Below are positions 11,071 through 20,300 of a stretch of DNA of 64,000 nt, in pieces. The translations under genes and the position numbers were made by a program. How positions within the stretch are numbered: position 1 is the first letter of the stretch; every line of letters begins with the position of its first letter. The notes beneath the pieces are model-generated. The model did not search any database. It was given only the letters and a program-made list of their open reading frames with translations, and had not been told where the DNA came from. The DNA comes from Chrysophaeum taylorii (Eukaryota > Sar > Pelagophyceae > Pelagomonadales > Pelagomonadaceae), in contig JAQMWT010000670.1 in assembly GCA_029834535.1 (NCBI GenBank), positions 1 through 64,000 on the forward strand. Direction: 5' to 3'.

Positions 11071-12515
11071 GTCTGGCCTCGCGCCTACCTGATCCTTACT
11101 CTCGGGCCTACCTGATCCTTACCCTAAATCGAGGGACACTCTCTTCGCCTGCCCCACGCCTCGGCGATGACCCCGACTAGGTCCCGAGTACTTATTTCCG
11201 CCCGTCAGGCACATCCCTCATACCCCACAAACCCACCCACATCCTTCATGCTCCCCACACACACCCCTCTTAGCAGTCGACATTTAAAGACAAACAGACA
11301 AAGAAACAGACAAACATCTGTCGATTAGTAGTTAAGACTTTATCGAACAGAACACGGACGATGCGACTTTGACCATATCTTCGAAGTCAACTCGCCCCCT
11401 GGCACGGACACTATCTTCAAGCAGTCCATCGCCTTCACAGGCTTCAGGCATTTTCTTCTGTTGCCCGACTCTTCTGCATTTTCTGCACAGGGTACCGACT
11501 CGTCAGCACAGGACACACGCCTGTATCCACCATCATACGCGATACACTCGCAAACCTCAGTCTCAGTCCACTCATCTTTCGATGATAGCAAATGGCACCC
11601 TCCACCAGACCACAACTCCAAGTCTAAAGCAAATTAGAGTTTTCATATGTATGGCCACCCCCAGCCGAATATATCCGGATATCAACATCACACGAAGATT
11701 ATCCGCGTGGTATTTTAGACGCTCATAGCCCAGCTTCAGCTGTCCCACGCTACACTCAGGACGACAGCTTCGACACGTATGTGACAGGAAATTCTGGTTC
11801 TCTCATCTTCCAAGAACAGCTCCGCCTTACTCGCTCTCATTATGACGATTACCTTACCATGTCGAAATCGATTTGGTTAAATGGTCATATCTCTTCATGG
11901 GATCACGCTGGCGCTCCGTCACATCGTCAAACCTTTACTAGCAAAACTTTTGTCACAACAGAATCTCATCCTTACGGCCACTTTCACTATTAGCTTTTCG
12001 ATCAACCATTGGTCTGCTGGACAATTCCCGACTGCCTGACCCATGATCCCTCCAGTTATTATTCGTCAGACCACCCGCTCTACTCAGATGCTCCCCCAGC
12101 CACTTAGGATTTATCCACCGGCACGCACCGTCCCCTATCTCATTCGCCACTGAGCAAGATGATGATCTGAACTCTCGCACAACATTCGCCATACTTCATC
12201 GTTAACCTACCTAGCATCTTCCTCCACTTTTCTTCTTACTCACGATCGATACTTTTTCCTTTCTTTGATCATCCACCTCGTCTTGCAATACCCTCTTTCT
12301 TTTGCTTCCCCTCTCAACCTATTCTACACTCAACTTCGCGCTCTTTCTCCTTTCTCACTCACACCTACCTGCTTTTGCTCTCCTCTATCTCTGTCATGCA
12401 CTTCGCACACTTTCCTTCACGCCTCCTCACGACTCAACGTCTATTTGTCCTTGGCCAGACATTTGTTTTGTTTGTCCCAGATTTCGCTCATCACCGAGCT
12501 CAATCTGCGAGGGCG
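11071..12515. other. Right part of LTR element interior, no gene seen
   Basis: C- and T-rich sequence with only short frames. A duplicated 'gcctacctgatccttac' occurs at about 11080-11125. The last bases before the 3' LTR, 'tgcgagggcg', are a candidate polypurine tract; the same 'cgagggcg' string occurs internally at 5181, 7085 and 8719. Confidence 0.4.
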
Positions 12516-12705
12516 TAGAGATAGAAATTTCCATTTAGGGTTAGGACCCCCCCCACCCTTGACCTCATCTCACACTAAACACCCCCCAAAATCGCTGTGT
12601 CGAACACCGTACTGCTCTTTGTGTCGCTAGAGGACAGGACGAAAGGCAGCACTACCACTGCCACCATTCTTCTACCAGAGGCACAGTCGTTTTCACTGTT
12701 CTCTA
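12516..12705 (+). repeat. 3' LTR of the TAGAGA-type element
   Basis: 190 bp, starting TAGAGA and ending TCTCTA, immediately followed by the ACAAC target duplication at 12706-12710. Similar to the 5' LTR at 3017-3204. Confidence 0.85.
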
Positions 12706-12710
12706 ACAAC

Positions 12711-12964
12711 GTTTGAGTACTATAAGAAAATGCACAGTCCTGCAAATACATGCTCGTAAGGAGTTGCAGGAGGGCGGTACCTTGACGTCGCGTCGTGACT
12801 CTTTGCGCGACTCTTTTCAGGCATCATCGCTGATCATTTCACACAACTCTAAACCCGCCCGTCGGGAGGCGTCCTTCGTGTTTATAATGACGTGGTGTTA
12901 GTTAGTAAGAGTCCAAAACGTATAGCGCTCAATAGTTGTTGGAGCGACGTCGCCCAATCCTGCG
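12711..12964. other. Flank of LTR insertion, likely end of hAT remnant then spacer
   Basis: The first ~25 bp (gtttgag...aaatgcac) correspond to sequence at 41494-41512 in the hAT derivative, consistent with the LTR element having split the hAT end. Beyond that I see nothing recognisable. Confidence 0.45.
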
Positions 12965-13345
12965 ATCGCTAACTGTTGGTTGCGATGGAGGACGGCGCCT
13001 AACACGCTTGCTCCCTGCGGCTTCCCCGGCCGTCCCGGAGTGAGACGGTGCCTGCTCGCCTCCCGGGCTGGCCGGTTAGCACCCGGAAAGTCCGCGCTGG
13101 GATGGGGTTCGCTCGGTTGGGCAGAACGCGACGGACAGGTCTATTGTTCGTGGACCAACACGTTTGCGGCCTGCGACGCTTTTGCACGACTTCGCACAAG
13201 ACCGCGCGCAGTGGCGGTCCGTCATCAACGAGTCCTCGTCCCTCGCCTCTGCCCCAACTGCGTGATTTTCCTCTGTGATTCCGGATCGGCACCTGCCTGT
13301 CCGGCCTAGCTCCCATGCTCGGGAGATGTCTGAAGTTAGTTAAGT
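12965..13345. repeat. Dispersed repeat family R, copy 2
   Basis: Begins with 'ttgcgatggaggacggcgcc', shared exactly with 43278 onward. From 13073 it matches window positions 1-306. It ends in the 'tgtctgaagttagtta' tail also present at 43590. No terminal inverted repeats were identified. Confidence 0.7.
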
Positions 13346-13779
13346 TAGCGACGTCGAACACGCGGCAACCCCACATAGAACGTCGCTCGGAGGTTGTTGG
13401 AGCGCGGTGCGACGAGGTGCCCTGGCGATTGGGAGAGGTTCTTCGGCTGGCACTCCAAGAGATGCCAAGGCGGGGCCCATGCATATTTGCGGAGGCAGGT
13501 GACCGTCCGCAAGAGGTTACTGTCGCTGGGATTCAGAGTGTCACGTCATGTTGTGATCTTTGATGGCGGCGGGGTGGCTGAGGGCAGCGAGAGCGAGCCT
13601 GGCACGCCGCAGCTGCGAAGAAGCCTCGGTGATGTTGCCGCAACCGACCAGTGATGGTTCGGACGTAGAAGAATCGGCACCGAAGCGAGCTGCGATAGAC
13701 TACCAGGGATTACAGCCCGCCGAGGCCGAAGGGGTGGGGCGGGAGGGCTTGGGCTGCCGTGCCGGCGAATGGCCGAGGT
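13346..13779. other. Unassigned GC-rich spacer
   Basis: Only short, unsupported frames; nothing recognisable. Confidence 0.4.
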
Positions 13780-13930
13780 CTGCGCGCGACCGAGTTGGCA
13801 CCTGTTCTCCTCCCGAACGGGCCTGTTGGCTTCCGGGACGTTCGCAGCGGGACGAGGTATGGTCGGGGGGCGTGGAAGGAAGTTGACGACGAAGTTGACA
13901 GTGAGTCCGAATGTCCGCGGTCTCAAAAAT
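13780..13930. repeat. Dispersed repeat family R, partial copy 3
   Basis: The stretch 'ttggcacctgttctcctccc' through 'gttgacagtgag' parallels 43347-43455 with scattered substitutions. It lacks the family's head and tail. Confidence 0.55.
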
Positions 13931-14184
13931 GAGGCGAAGATAGTTCACGTACGGCCGGGTCTCATTAAGGCACTCCGAATATTTCACATAAGCACGAAAA
14001 TATGGTACTCCCTCGCTCATGACCGTGACAACTGGCGACAGACCATCCACGTGCCCTCTGACCGCCCGACGACTCTGATTGCACGCGCCGCGGTGCTAGG
14101 AGTAAATAGCCGACGCCCCATGCATTGGGCCGGCCTTTAGTTTATTAGTTGGTGGTGACAGCAGCAGCCAGATACACGAGGAGG
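13931..14184. other. Unassigned spacer
   Basis: No recognisable feature. Confidence 0.4.
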
Positions 14185-14754
14185 GCGCGAGGAGCGAGAA
14201 GCAAAAGTACGCCCGCGAGAATATCAAAAATCGGCTTGTCATGAAGTTCAAGAATCAGCTGAACGGCGGTGAGCAGCTGTAGCGGCCGGTCAACTACGTC
14301 GAGATCGGCTCGAAGAAGCTCGCCGCCTTCCTCGACCAGCTCGAACACAAGTATGTATGCCAGGGTCAAGTGGTTCAAGCCCTCGGCGCCGCAGCCTTCG
14401 ACGGGCGAACGGCTTGCTGCTCAGGAGGCCACCCGAGATGCCCAACGTGATGCCCTCGCGGCCCTGTGCGAGGAGCTGCCGCCAACGTCGATCGAGACGG
14501 CTAAAAAGATGGACCTCGTGCGAAGGGTCAAGCTGATGGGCCTCAAGCTCCAAGTCCCTAGGACCGATGGCAAGCCCGGCACGCGCCAGATGAAAGTCGC
14601 CGAGCTCCGCAAGGCTTTCCTCGGGACACTCCGCCCCTCGGCCAAAGCCGCGGCGCCCGCTCCGTTCGCTCCCGTGCCCGCGCCAGCGCCCGCCGCACTG
14701 TTCCCGCCCACCTCACCTTCAACCGCTTCCGACGTCGATATGGCCGCGTCTTAA
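14185..14754 (+). pseudogene. Unrecognised broken coding region, C-terminal part
   Basis: Protein-like sequence runs through here on the plus strand. One frame (about 14196-14345) reads 'KYARENIKNRLVMKFKNQL', a stop, then 'NYVEIGSKKLAAFLDQLEHK'. A duplicated 'tatg' at about 14350 shifts to the frame that continues 'YARVKWFKPS' to a stop at 14752-14754. The second half has a basic helical stretch ('AKKMDLVRRVKLMGLKL', 'MKVAELRKAFLGTL') and ends in a Pro/Ala-rich tail. No family is recognised. It could be a dead transposon gene or host gene fragment; alternatively the part from the ATG at 14353 alone could be expressed. Confidence 0.4.
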
Positions 14755-15060
14755 ACGCAATAAACGCAACACCTTTGCGGGCGCTTGACTGCCCGAGGGC
14801 GCCAAGCAGACGAACCCGTCAAGCCAGAGCGCACAGCAGTAGTTCGTCTAGATGTACATCATTTGTACAAGTGTAGTATGTAGGCAAATCAGCTTGCGTT
14901 CGTTCCGTTGAGAAGGGAGAGAGACAGATTATCTCCATTGTAAAAAGAACTTAAAGGTTGAGTGTACAATCAGGGTAAGGGTCAAGAGCTCGTTATTAGG
15001 GCGCTTGGGTTGAAAAAAAAAAAAAGTTAGAAAAGGGGGGGGGGGGGGAGTGCTGCTGGT
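14755..15060. other. Spacer with poly-A and poly-G runs
   Basis: No gene. A run of about 13 A at 15014 and a run of about 14 G at 15037 lie close together; such runs are prone to assembly error. Confidence 0.6.
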
Positions 15061-15304
15061 GACTACGACGAGCTCGTTTAGCTCCCCTGCGACTCTTGCG
15101 GCATACGGCGTGGCGCAGACGAGCACTTTCGCGTTCGTCCTCGAGCGCGCGCATCGCGTCCTCGTCGCCGGCGTGCGCTTCTTCTAGACGATCATCAGGC
15201 CGCTCTGCAATTGCAATACGTTTGGCCTCGCGTTGACGCTCAAGCAGCATCGCCGCATTCTCGTCGCCGGCGGCAAGAGCTTCACGACGACGAGCGGCCC
15301 GCAA
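15061..15304 (-). pseudogene. Coiled-coil coding fragment, minus strand
   Basis: The minus-strand frame from 15304 encodes an Ala/Arg/Glu-rich helical stretch with an approximate internal repeat ('EALAAGDENAAMLLE' and 'EAHAGDEDAMRALED'). The frame then runs into low-complexity sequence. It looks like a detached piece of a repeat-containing protein; no family is assigned. There is no support for a start or end. Confidence 0.3.
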
Positions 15305-15928
15305 TCACCCCGTCTTCTCATATATTCAACGGTCAAAATGTTTACCCAGTAAGTAGAATCTTGAGAAGGCTACCACATACAACAACGGACATTGGCGAAT
15401 CTTGTGGTTTTTTGGCGATGATGTCCAGAAATCGTTTCCTGACGTTGAGTGATCGAGTAATGGGACATACTGGTGGCAAACAGCCAAAGGCTGTGCCACA
15501 GCGTTGCCACGACTTAAAAATTTACTTCGGCATCGGCAAACGGCCGAATCCAAACAGTTCAAGTGTTGTGCATTAGTCAGGTTTGTCAGACGCGCCGCCG
15601 CTGACGCCGAAAAGATTGCAGCAGCAGCAGCGTAAAAGGCATCAGCGGTCCTGTCGGGGTCTCACTCACCGCGCACTCCACCGCCGCCTCTACTACCCCG
15701 TCGCCATCTTCACGTTCTTCTTGACACGGTGTTCGCCGCCGCCGCCGCCGCCGAAAAATTCCACTTTTAAAAGAGCGAATCATCGTGTGGGCGATACAAA
15801 GTGGTAGCGAATTTGACAAACGTCCGTCCTTGTCGCGGCAAACGGTCCCAACTACAGAGAAGGTATACAGACCACGTACAATAGTCTCCAAGTCGTGTGA
15901 AGTCGTGCGAAGCCGTGCAGACGAGCGA

Positions 15929-16069
15929 ATGCAAAAAGCGATCATGCTGGTGACGCTCGCATCGACGTTCGCGCTCGGCGCCGCCGTGGGGCTTGGCGAC
16001 AGCCGCATCCGAGGGAGGGGTCGAGAAAGCGTTTTGCTGGGCAGGGGGGGCGCCACCCCCCAGCGCTAA
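15929..16069 (+). pseudogene. Orphan signal-peptide start duplicated from the giant gene
   Basis: The ATG at 15929 begins 'MQKAIMLVTLASTFALGAAV', which differs from the giant gene's start by one residue (Val for Leu at position 8). Immediately after the Gly codon at 15988 the reading frame enters the inserted transposon and stops at 16067-16069. The copy therefore keeps promoter and secretion signal but encodes only a 46-residue product. It might still be transcribed from the duplicated promoter; the sequence cannot show this. Confidence 0.85.
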
Positions 16070-16826
16070 AGTTTTGTGCCCGGGGGGGAGTCAGCGACAT
16101 CCCAGCACGAAAGTTTCGTGCTCGGGGGTGTCTGACAGCCGCGCGCGCACGCTAGAAGGGGCCTTGAATGCTTGCCGAGCGCCAAGGTGGTCGCCCGAGC
16201 TATAGACCCACGGACTGGGTGCCGGCGACTCGGCCGGGAGGGAGCGCCTCTGCTAGCCTCGCGCTCTTCGCGGGCATAGGCGTTAGAGAACCGGACCAGA
16301 GGGAGCGTGGCCGCAGGAAAATCACTGTGCCTTACGCATATGCGCAACTCCGAGCCGTAAAACTTGTCGAGATATTGGAGATATTGCACGCGTCCTGTCC
16401 TCAAGACGACGATGATGACGACAACGAACCGCCCCCAGTGAACATGGCAAGGCCAACGAACCAGACTCCGCCGACGAGCCTACCCTCGAGGAGGAGAAGG
16501 ATGACAGAGCCGCGCTCCCGAGGAGAACGTCCGCGACTACCTCATGGACCTCGGAGACGCCGCATTCTACCATGAGGCCGCCACATTCCTTGCGACCCAT
16601 TCAGCGTCGCCAAACACCCCCCTCGAACCCAATTTCACTGGCCTACCATGTCGAGTCACCCAGGTGCTGCAGTGCCCGTCGTCCAAGGGGGGGGTCACCG
16701 ACCCCCAAGCTATTGGCGAGGCCTAGGGGAGGGGACACCGAACCCCCAGCCCTAAGATTTCGTGCTGTGGGTGGGTTCTCGTCGAGTTCTCGCACCCCCC
16801 CCCGAAAATGCGGCTGTCGCCAAGCC
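15990..16826. mobile_element. 837-bp non-autonomous DNA transposon with 19-bp perfect TIRs
   Basis: The ends are GGCTTGGCGACAGCCGCAT (15990-16008) and its exact reverse complement (16808-16826), flanked by a TGG target duplication (15987-15989, 16827-16829). The uninterrupted site is visible in the intact gene at 17451-17463, which proves insertion. Similarity of the ends extends inward through a G-rich block. Internal G/C runs and 'cccgggggggag'-type motifs near both ends look like subterminal repeats. The interior holds a short acidic coding-like stretch (Asp run at about 16405-16425) but no transposase. A 3-bp duplication fits PIF/Harbinger or CACTA-type elements, but the terminal bases fit neither consensus clearly. 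Confidence 0.85.
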
Positions 16827-16881
16827 TGGCGGCAGGAAATGAGACCCGGCGGCTTACCGAACGTACGACTCGGATCCGACG

Positions 16882-17396
16882 TGGCGAATCTTGTGGTTTT
16901 TGGCGATAATGTTCAGAAATCGTCCTTTCCTGACGTTGAGTGATTGAGTAATGGGGCATACACCTACTGGTGGCTAGCGGGCGAGAGCTGTGCCACAGCG
17001 ATGCCACGACTTAAAACTTTAATTCGGCATCGGCAAACGGCCGAATCTAAACGGTTCTAGTGTTGCGCATTAGCCAGGTTTGTCAGACGCGCCGCCGCTG
17101 ACGCCGGAAAGATTGCAGGAGCAGCAGCAGGAGCGTAAAAGGCATCAGCGGTTCTGTCGGGGTCTCACTCACCGCGCACTCCACCGCCGCCTCCACTACC
17201 CCGACGCTCTTGACACAGTGTTCGCCGCCGCCGCCGAAAAATTCTACTTTTTAAAGAGCGAATCGCGTGGGCGATAAGTGGGAGCGAATTTTGTCAAACG
17301 TCCGTCTTTGTGGCGGCAAACGGTCCCAACTGGAGAGAAGATACACAGACCACGTAATTTAGTCTCGAAGTCGGGCGAAGCCGTGCAGACGAGCGA
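16882..17396 (+). promoter_or_regulatory. Upstream region of the giant gene
   Basis: Conserved between the two tandem copies, including 'ggcatcggcaaacggccgaat', a CAG/GCC-rich stretch, and 'ctttttaaagagcgaatc' about 145 bp before the ATG, an A/T core that could act as a TATA-like or initiator element. The exact transcription start cannot be read from sequence. Conservation may reflect recent duplication rather than selection. Confidence 0.4.
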
Positions 17397-20300
17397 ATGC
17401 AGAAAGCGATCATGCTCCTGACACTCGCATCGACGTTCGCGCTCGGCGCCGCCGTGGCGGTAGGAAATGAGAGCCGAGTGCTCACCGAGACGTACGACTG
17501 TGGCTCGGATCCGACGTTCGCCGAGCTCATCGCCGAGTTCCAGAAGTACGCCCTCATCACGCGCGACGATGCATACATCACGGCCAAGGTGCTGTACCGG
17601 AAGATTCTCGTGGGCGGGACCCTCGAGCGCACGACCAACGGCCACAGCATCGAAGTGGCCTCGAATTTTCGCGGCGACGGCCCGAGCTACGTCGCCAACG
17701 GCACGCCGCTCGAGAAGGTGACGTTCAACAGCGGCCTGGAGACGACGGGATTCCCCGCGTGGTTCGACTGGGAGGACATCGAGAATCTGGCCCTTTCGAT
17801 CGAGCCATCGACGAACGTTTACGTGGTGACGCAGCAACCCGGCGACATCTGGGATCTCTTTGATTTTGGGGACCAGAACGCGCAAGCCAACAACAACGGA
17901 GCGACTCTGGCCGTTTTTTTGGGTACTGCGGACGTCCTTTTGACTGACGGTGGCGGCCGGTCCTTTGGACCTTCGGTGCTGGCCCCCTTCGCGCGAGTCG
18001 AGCTCTTAAACCAGAACATCGGCTTCGTCGACGGCTTCATTGTCGCCAAGAATTACTACGGCAACGACTTCGACGGAATCGAGCTTCACGCGCAGGGCTA
18101 TAAAAACGAGTACGTCTGCAGCGCGCCAGACCCATCCACGGCGCCGACGACGGCTCCCATTCCGGCGCCCAGCCTCTTGCCATCCATCCTGCCCTCCGTC
18201 TTCCCGACGCAGGCCTCCGACGCGCCTACGCCAGCGCCGACGGATGCTCCGATTCCAGCTCCAACGACGAATCCCTCGGGGTTACCTGCGAGCGCGCCCA
18301 CCGCAATGCCCACGTCGACGCCCGTGTCCGACCCTACGCCAGGACCGTCAGCGGTGCCGATCCCTGCGCCGACGCCGGCGCCGACGGATGCTCCGATACC
18401 CGCTCCGACGACAAGTCCCTCGGGCTTACCTGCGAGCGCGCCCACCGCCGTGCCCACGTCGACGCCCGTGTCCGACCCTACGCCAGGACCGTCAGCGGTA
18501 CCGATCCCCGCGCCGACACCGGCGCCGACGGATGCTCCGATACCCGCTCCGACGACGAGTCCCTCGGGTTTACCTGCGAGCGCGCCCACCGCCGTGCCCA
18601 CGTCGACGCCCGTGTCCGACCCTACGCCAGGACCGTCAGCGGTGCCGATCCCCGCGCCGACACCGGCGCCGACGGATGCTCCGATACCCGCTCCGACGAC
18701 GAGCCCCTCGGGTTTACCTGCGAGCGCGCCCACCGCCGTGCCAACCAGCACGCCCGTGTCCGGTCCTACGCCAGGACCGTCAGCGGTGCCGATCCCTGCG
18801 CCGACGCCGGCGCCGACGGATGCTCCGATACCCGCTCCGACGACGAGCCCCTCGGGTTTACCTGCGAGCGCGCCCACCGCCGTGCCAACCAGCACGCCCG
18901 TGTCCGGTCCTACGCCAGGACCGTCAGCGGTGCCGATCCCCGCGCCGACGCCGGCGCCGACGGATGCTCCGATACCCGCTCCGACGACGAGTCCCTCGGG
19001 GTTACCTGCGAGCGCGCCCACTGCTGTGCCAACCAGCACGCCCGTGTCTGACCCTACGCCAGCACCGTCAGTGGTGCCGATCCCCGCGCCGACGCCGGCG
19101 CCGACAGATGCTCCGATACCCGCTCCGACGACGAGTCCCTCGGGTTTACCTGCGAGCGCGCCCACTGCTGTGCCAACCAGCACGCCCGTGTCTGACCCTA
19201 CGCCAGCACCGTCAGTGGTGCCGATCCCCGCGCCGACGGCGACGCCGACGGACGCGCCGACGTCGAGCCCGTTGCCGGCTCCGACTGCTGGTCCCTCAGC
19301 TCTGCCAACCAGCTCGCCCGTGCCCGATCCTACGCCAGCGCCGTCCGTGGTGCCTATCGCGGCGCCGACGGCCGCGCCGACGTCGAGCCCAATTCCGGCT
19401 CCGACTGCTGGTCCCTCAGGGTTACCCGCGAGTGCGCCCACTGCTGCGCCATCAAGCACGCCCGTGGCCGGTCCTACGCCAGCACCCTCAGCGGTCCCGA
19501 TCTCCGTGCCGACGTCGATGCCGACCGACGCGCCGACGGCGAGCCCGTTGCCGGCTCCGACTGCTGGTCCCTCAAGCTTACCCGCAAGCGTGCCGACCTC
19601 TGTGCCGACGAGCTCGCCCGTGCCGGACCCTACGCCGGCGCCCTCGGCGGTACCGATCCCCGCGCCGACGGCAGCGCCGACGTCGAGCCCAATTCAAGCT
19701 CCCACGGCGAGTCCCTCGGGTCTCCCTGCAAGCGCACCCACCGCCGAGCCGACGAGCTCGCCTGTGCCGGACCCTACGCCAGCGCCCTCGGCGGTGCCGA
19801 TCCCCGCGCCGACGGCAGCGCCGACGTCGAGCCCAATTCCAGCTCCCACGGCGAGTCCCTCGGGTCTCCCTGCAAGCGCACCTACCGCCGAGCCGACGAG
19901 CTCGCCCGTGCCGGACCCTACGCCAGCGCCCTCGGCGGTGCCGATCCCCGCGCCGACTGCAGCGCCGACGTCGAGCCCAATTCCAGCTCCCACGGCGAGT
20001 CCCTCGGGTCTCCCTGCAAGCGCACCCACCGCCGAGCCGACGAGCTCGCCTGTGCCGGACCCTACGCCAGCGCCCTCGGCGGTGCCGATCCCCGCGCCGA
20101 CGGCAGCGCCGACGTCGAGCCCAATTCCAGCTCCCACGGCGAGTCCCTCGGGTCTCCCTGCAAGCGCACCCACCGCCGAGCCGACGAGCTCGCCTGTGCC
20201 GGACCCTACGCCAGCGCCCTCGGCGGTGCCGATCCCCGCGCCGACTGCAGCGCCGACGTCGAGCCCAATTCCAGCTCCCACGGCGAGTCCCTCGGGTCTC

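Larger units (their letters stand above)
3012..12710 (+). mobile_element. LTR retrotransposon with TAGAGA/TCTCTA LTR ends, nested in hAT
   Basis: A 9.7-kb element bounded by two LTRs (3017-3204 and 12516-12705) and a 5-bp target-site duplication ACAAC (3012-3016 and 12706-12710). The LTRs start TAGAGA and end TCTCTA, a perfect 6-bp inverted pair instead of the usual TG...CA. By eye the LTRs differ at about ten positions plus small indels, so the insertion is not very recent. The interior encodes coiled-coil, gag-like proteins near the left end. I recognise no protease, integrase or reverse transcriptase, so it resembles a large non-autonomous (LARD-like) element. It is broken or non-autonomous and carries a Helitron fragment. 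It inserted into the right end of the hAT remnant. Confidence 0.8.
15393..16881 (+). repeat. First copy of tandemly duplicated 5' end of the giant gene
   Basis: Positions 15393-15989 plus 16830-16881 align along their length with 16882-17513, which is the upstream region, 5' UTR, signal-peptide codons and about 20 further codons of the giant gene. The copies differ by scattered substitutions and small indels. An 837-bp transposon (15990-16826) splits this copy. The tandem junction is at about 16881/16882. Confidence 0.9.

Noticed and set aside
12530-12545. Telomere-like 'tttagggttagg' in an LTR
   Set aside because: Only one and a half units, inside the 3' LTR and not conserved in the 5' LTR.
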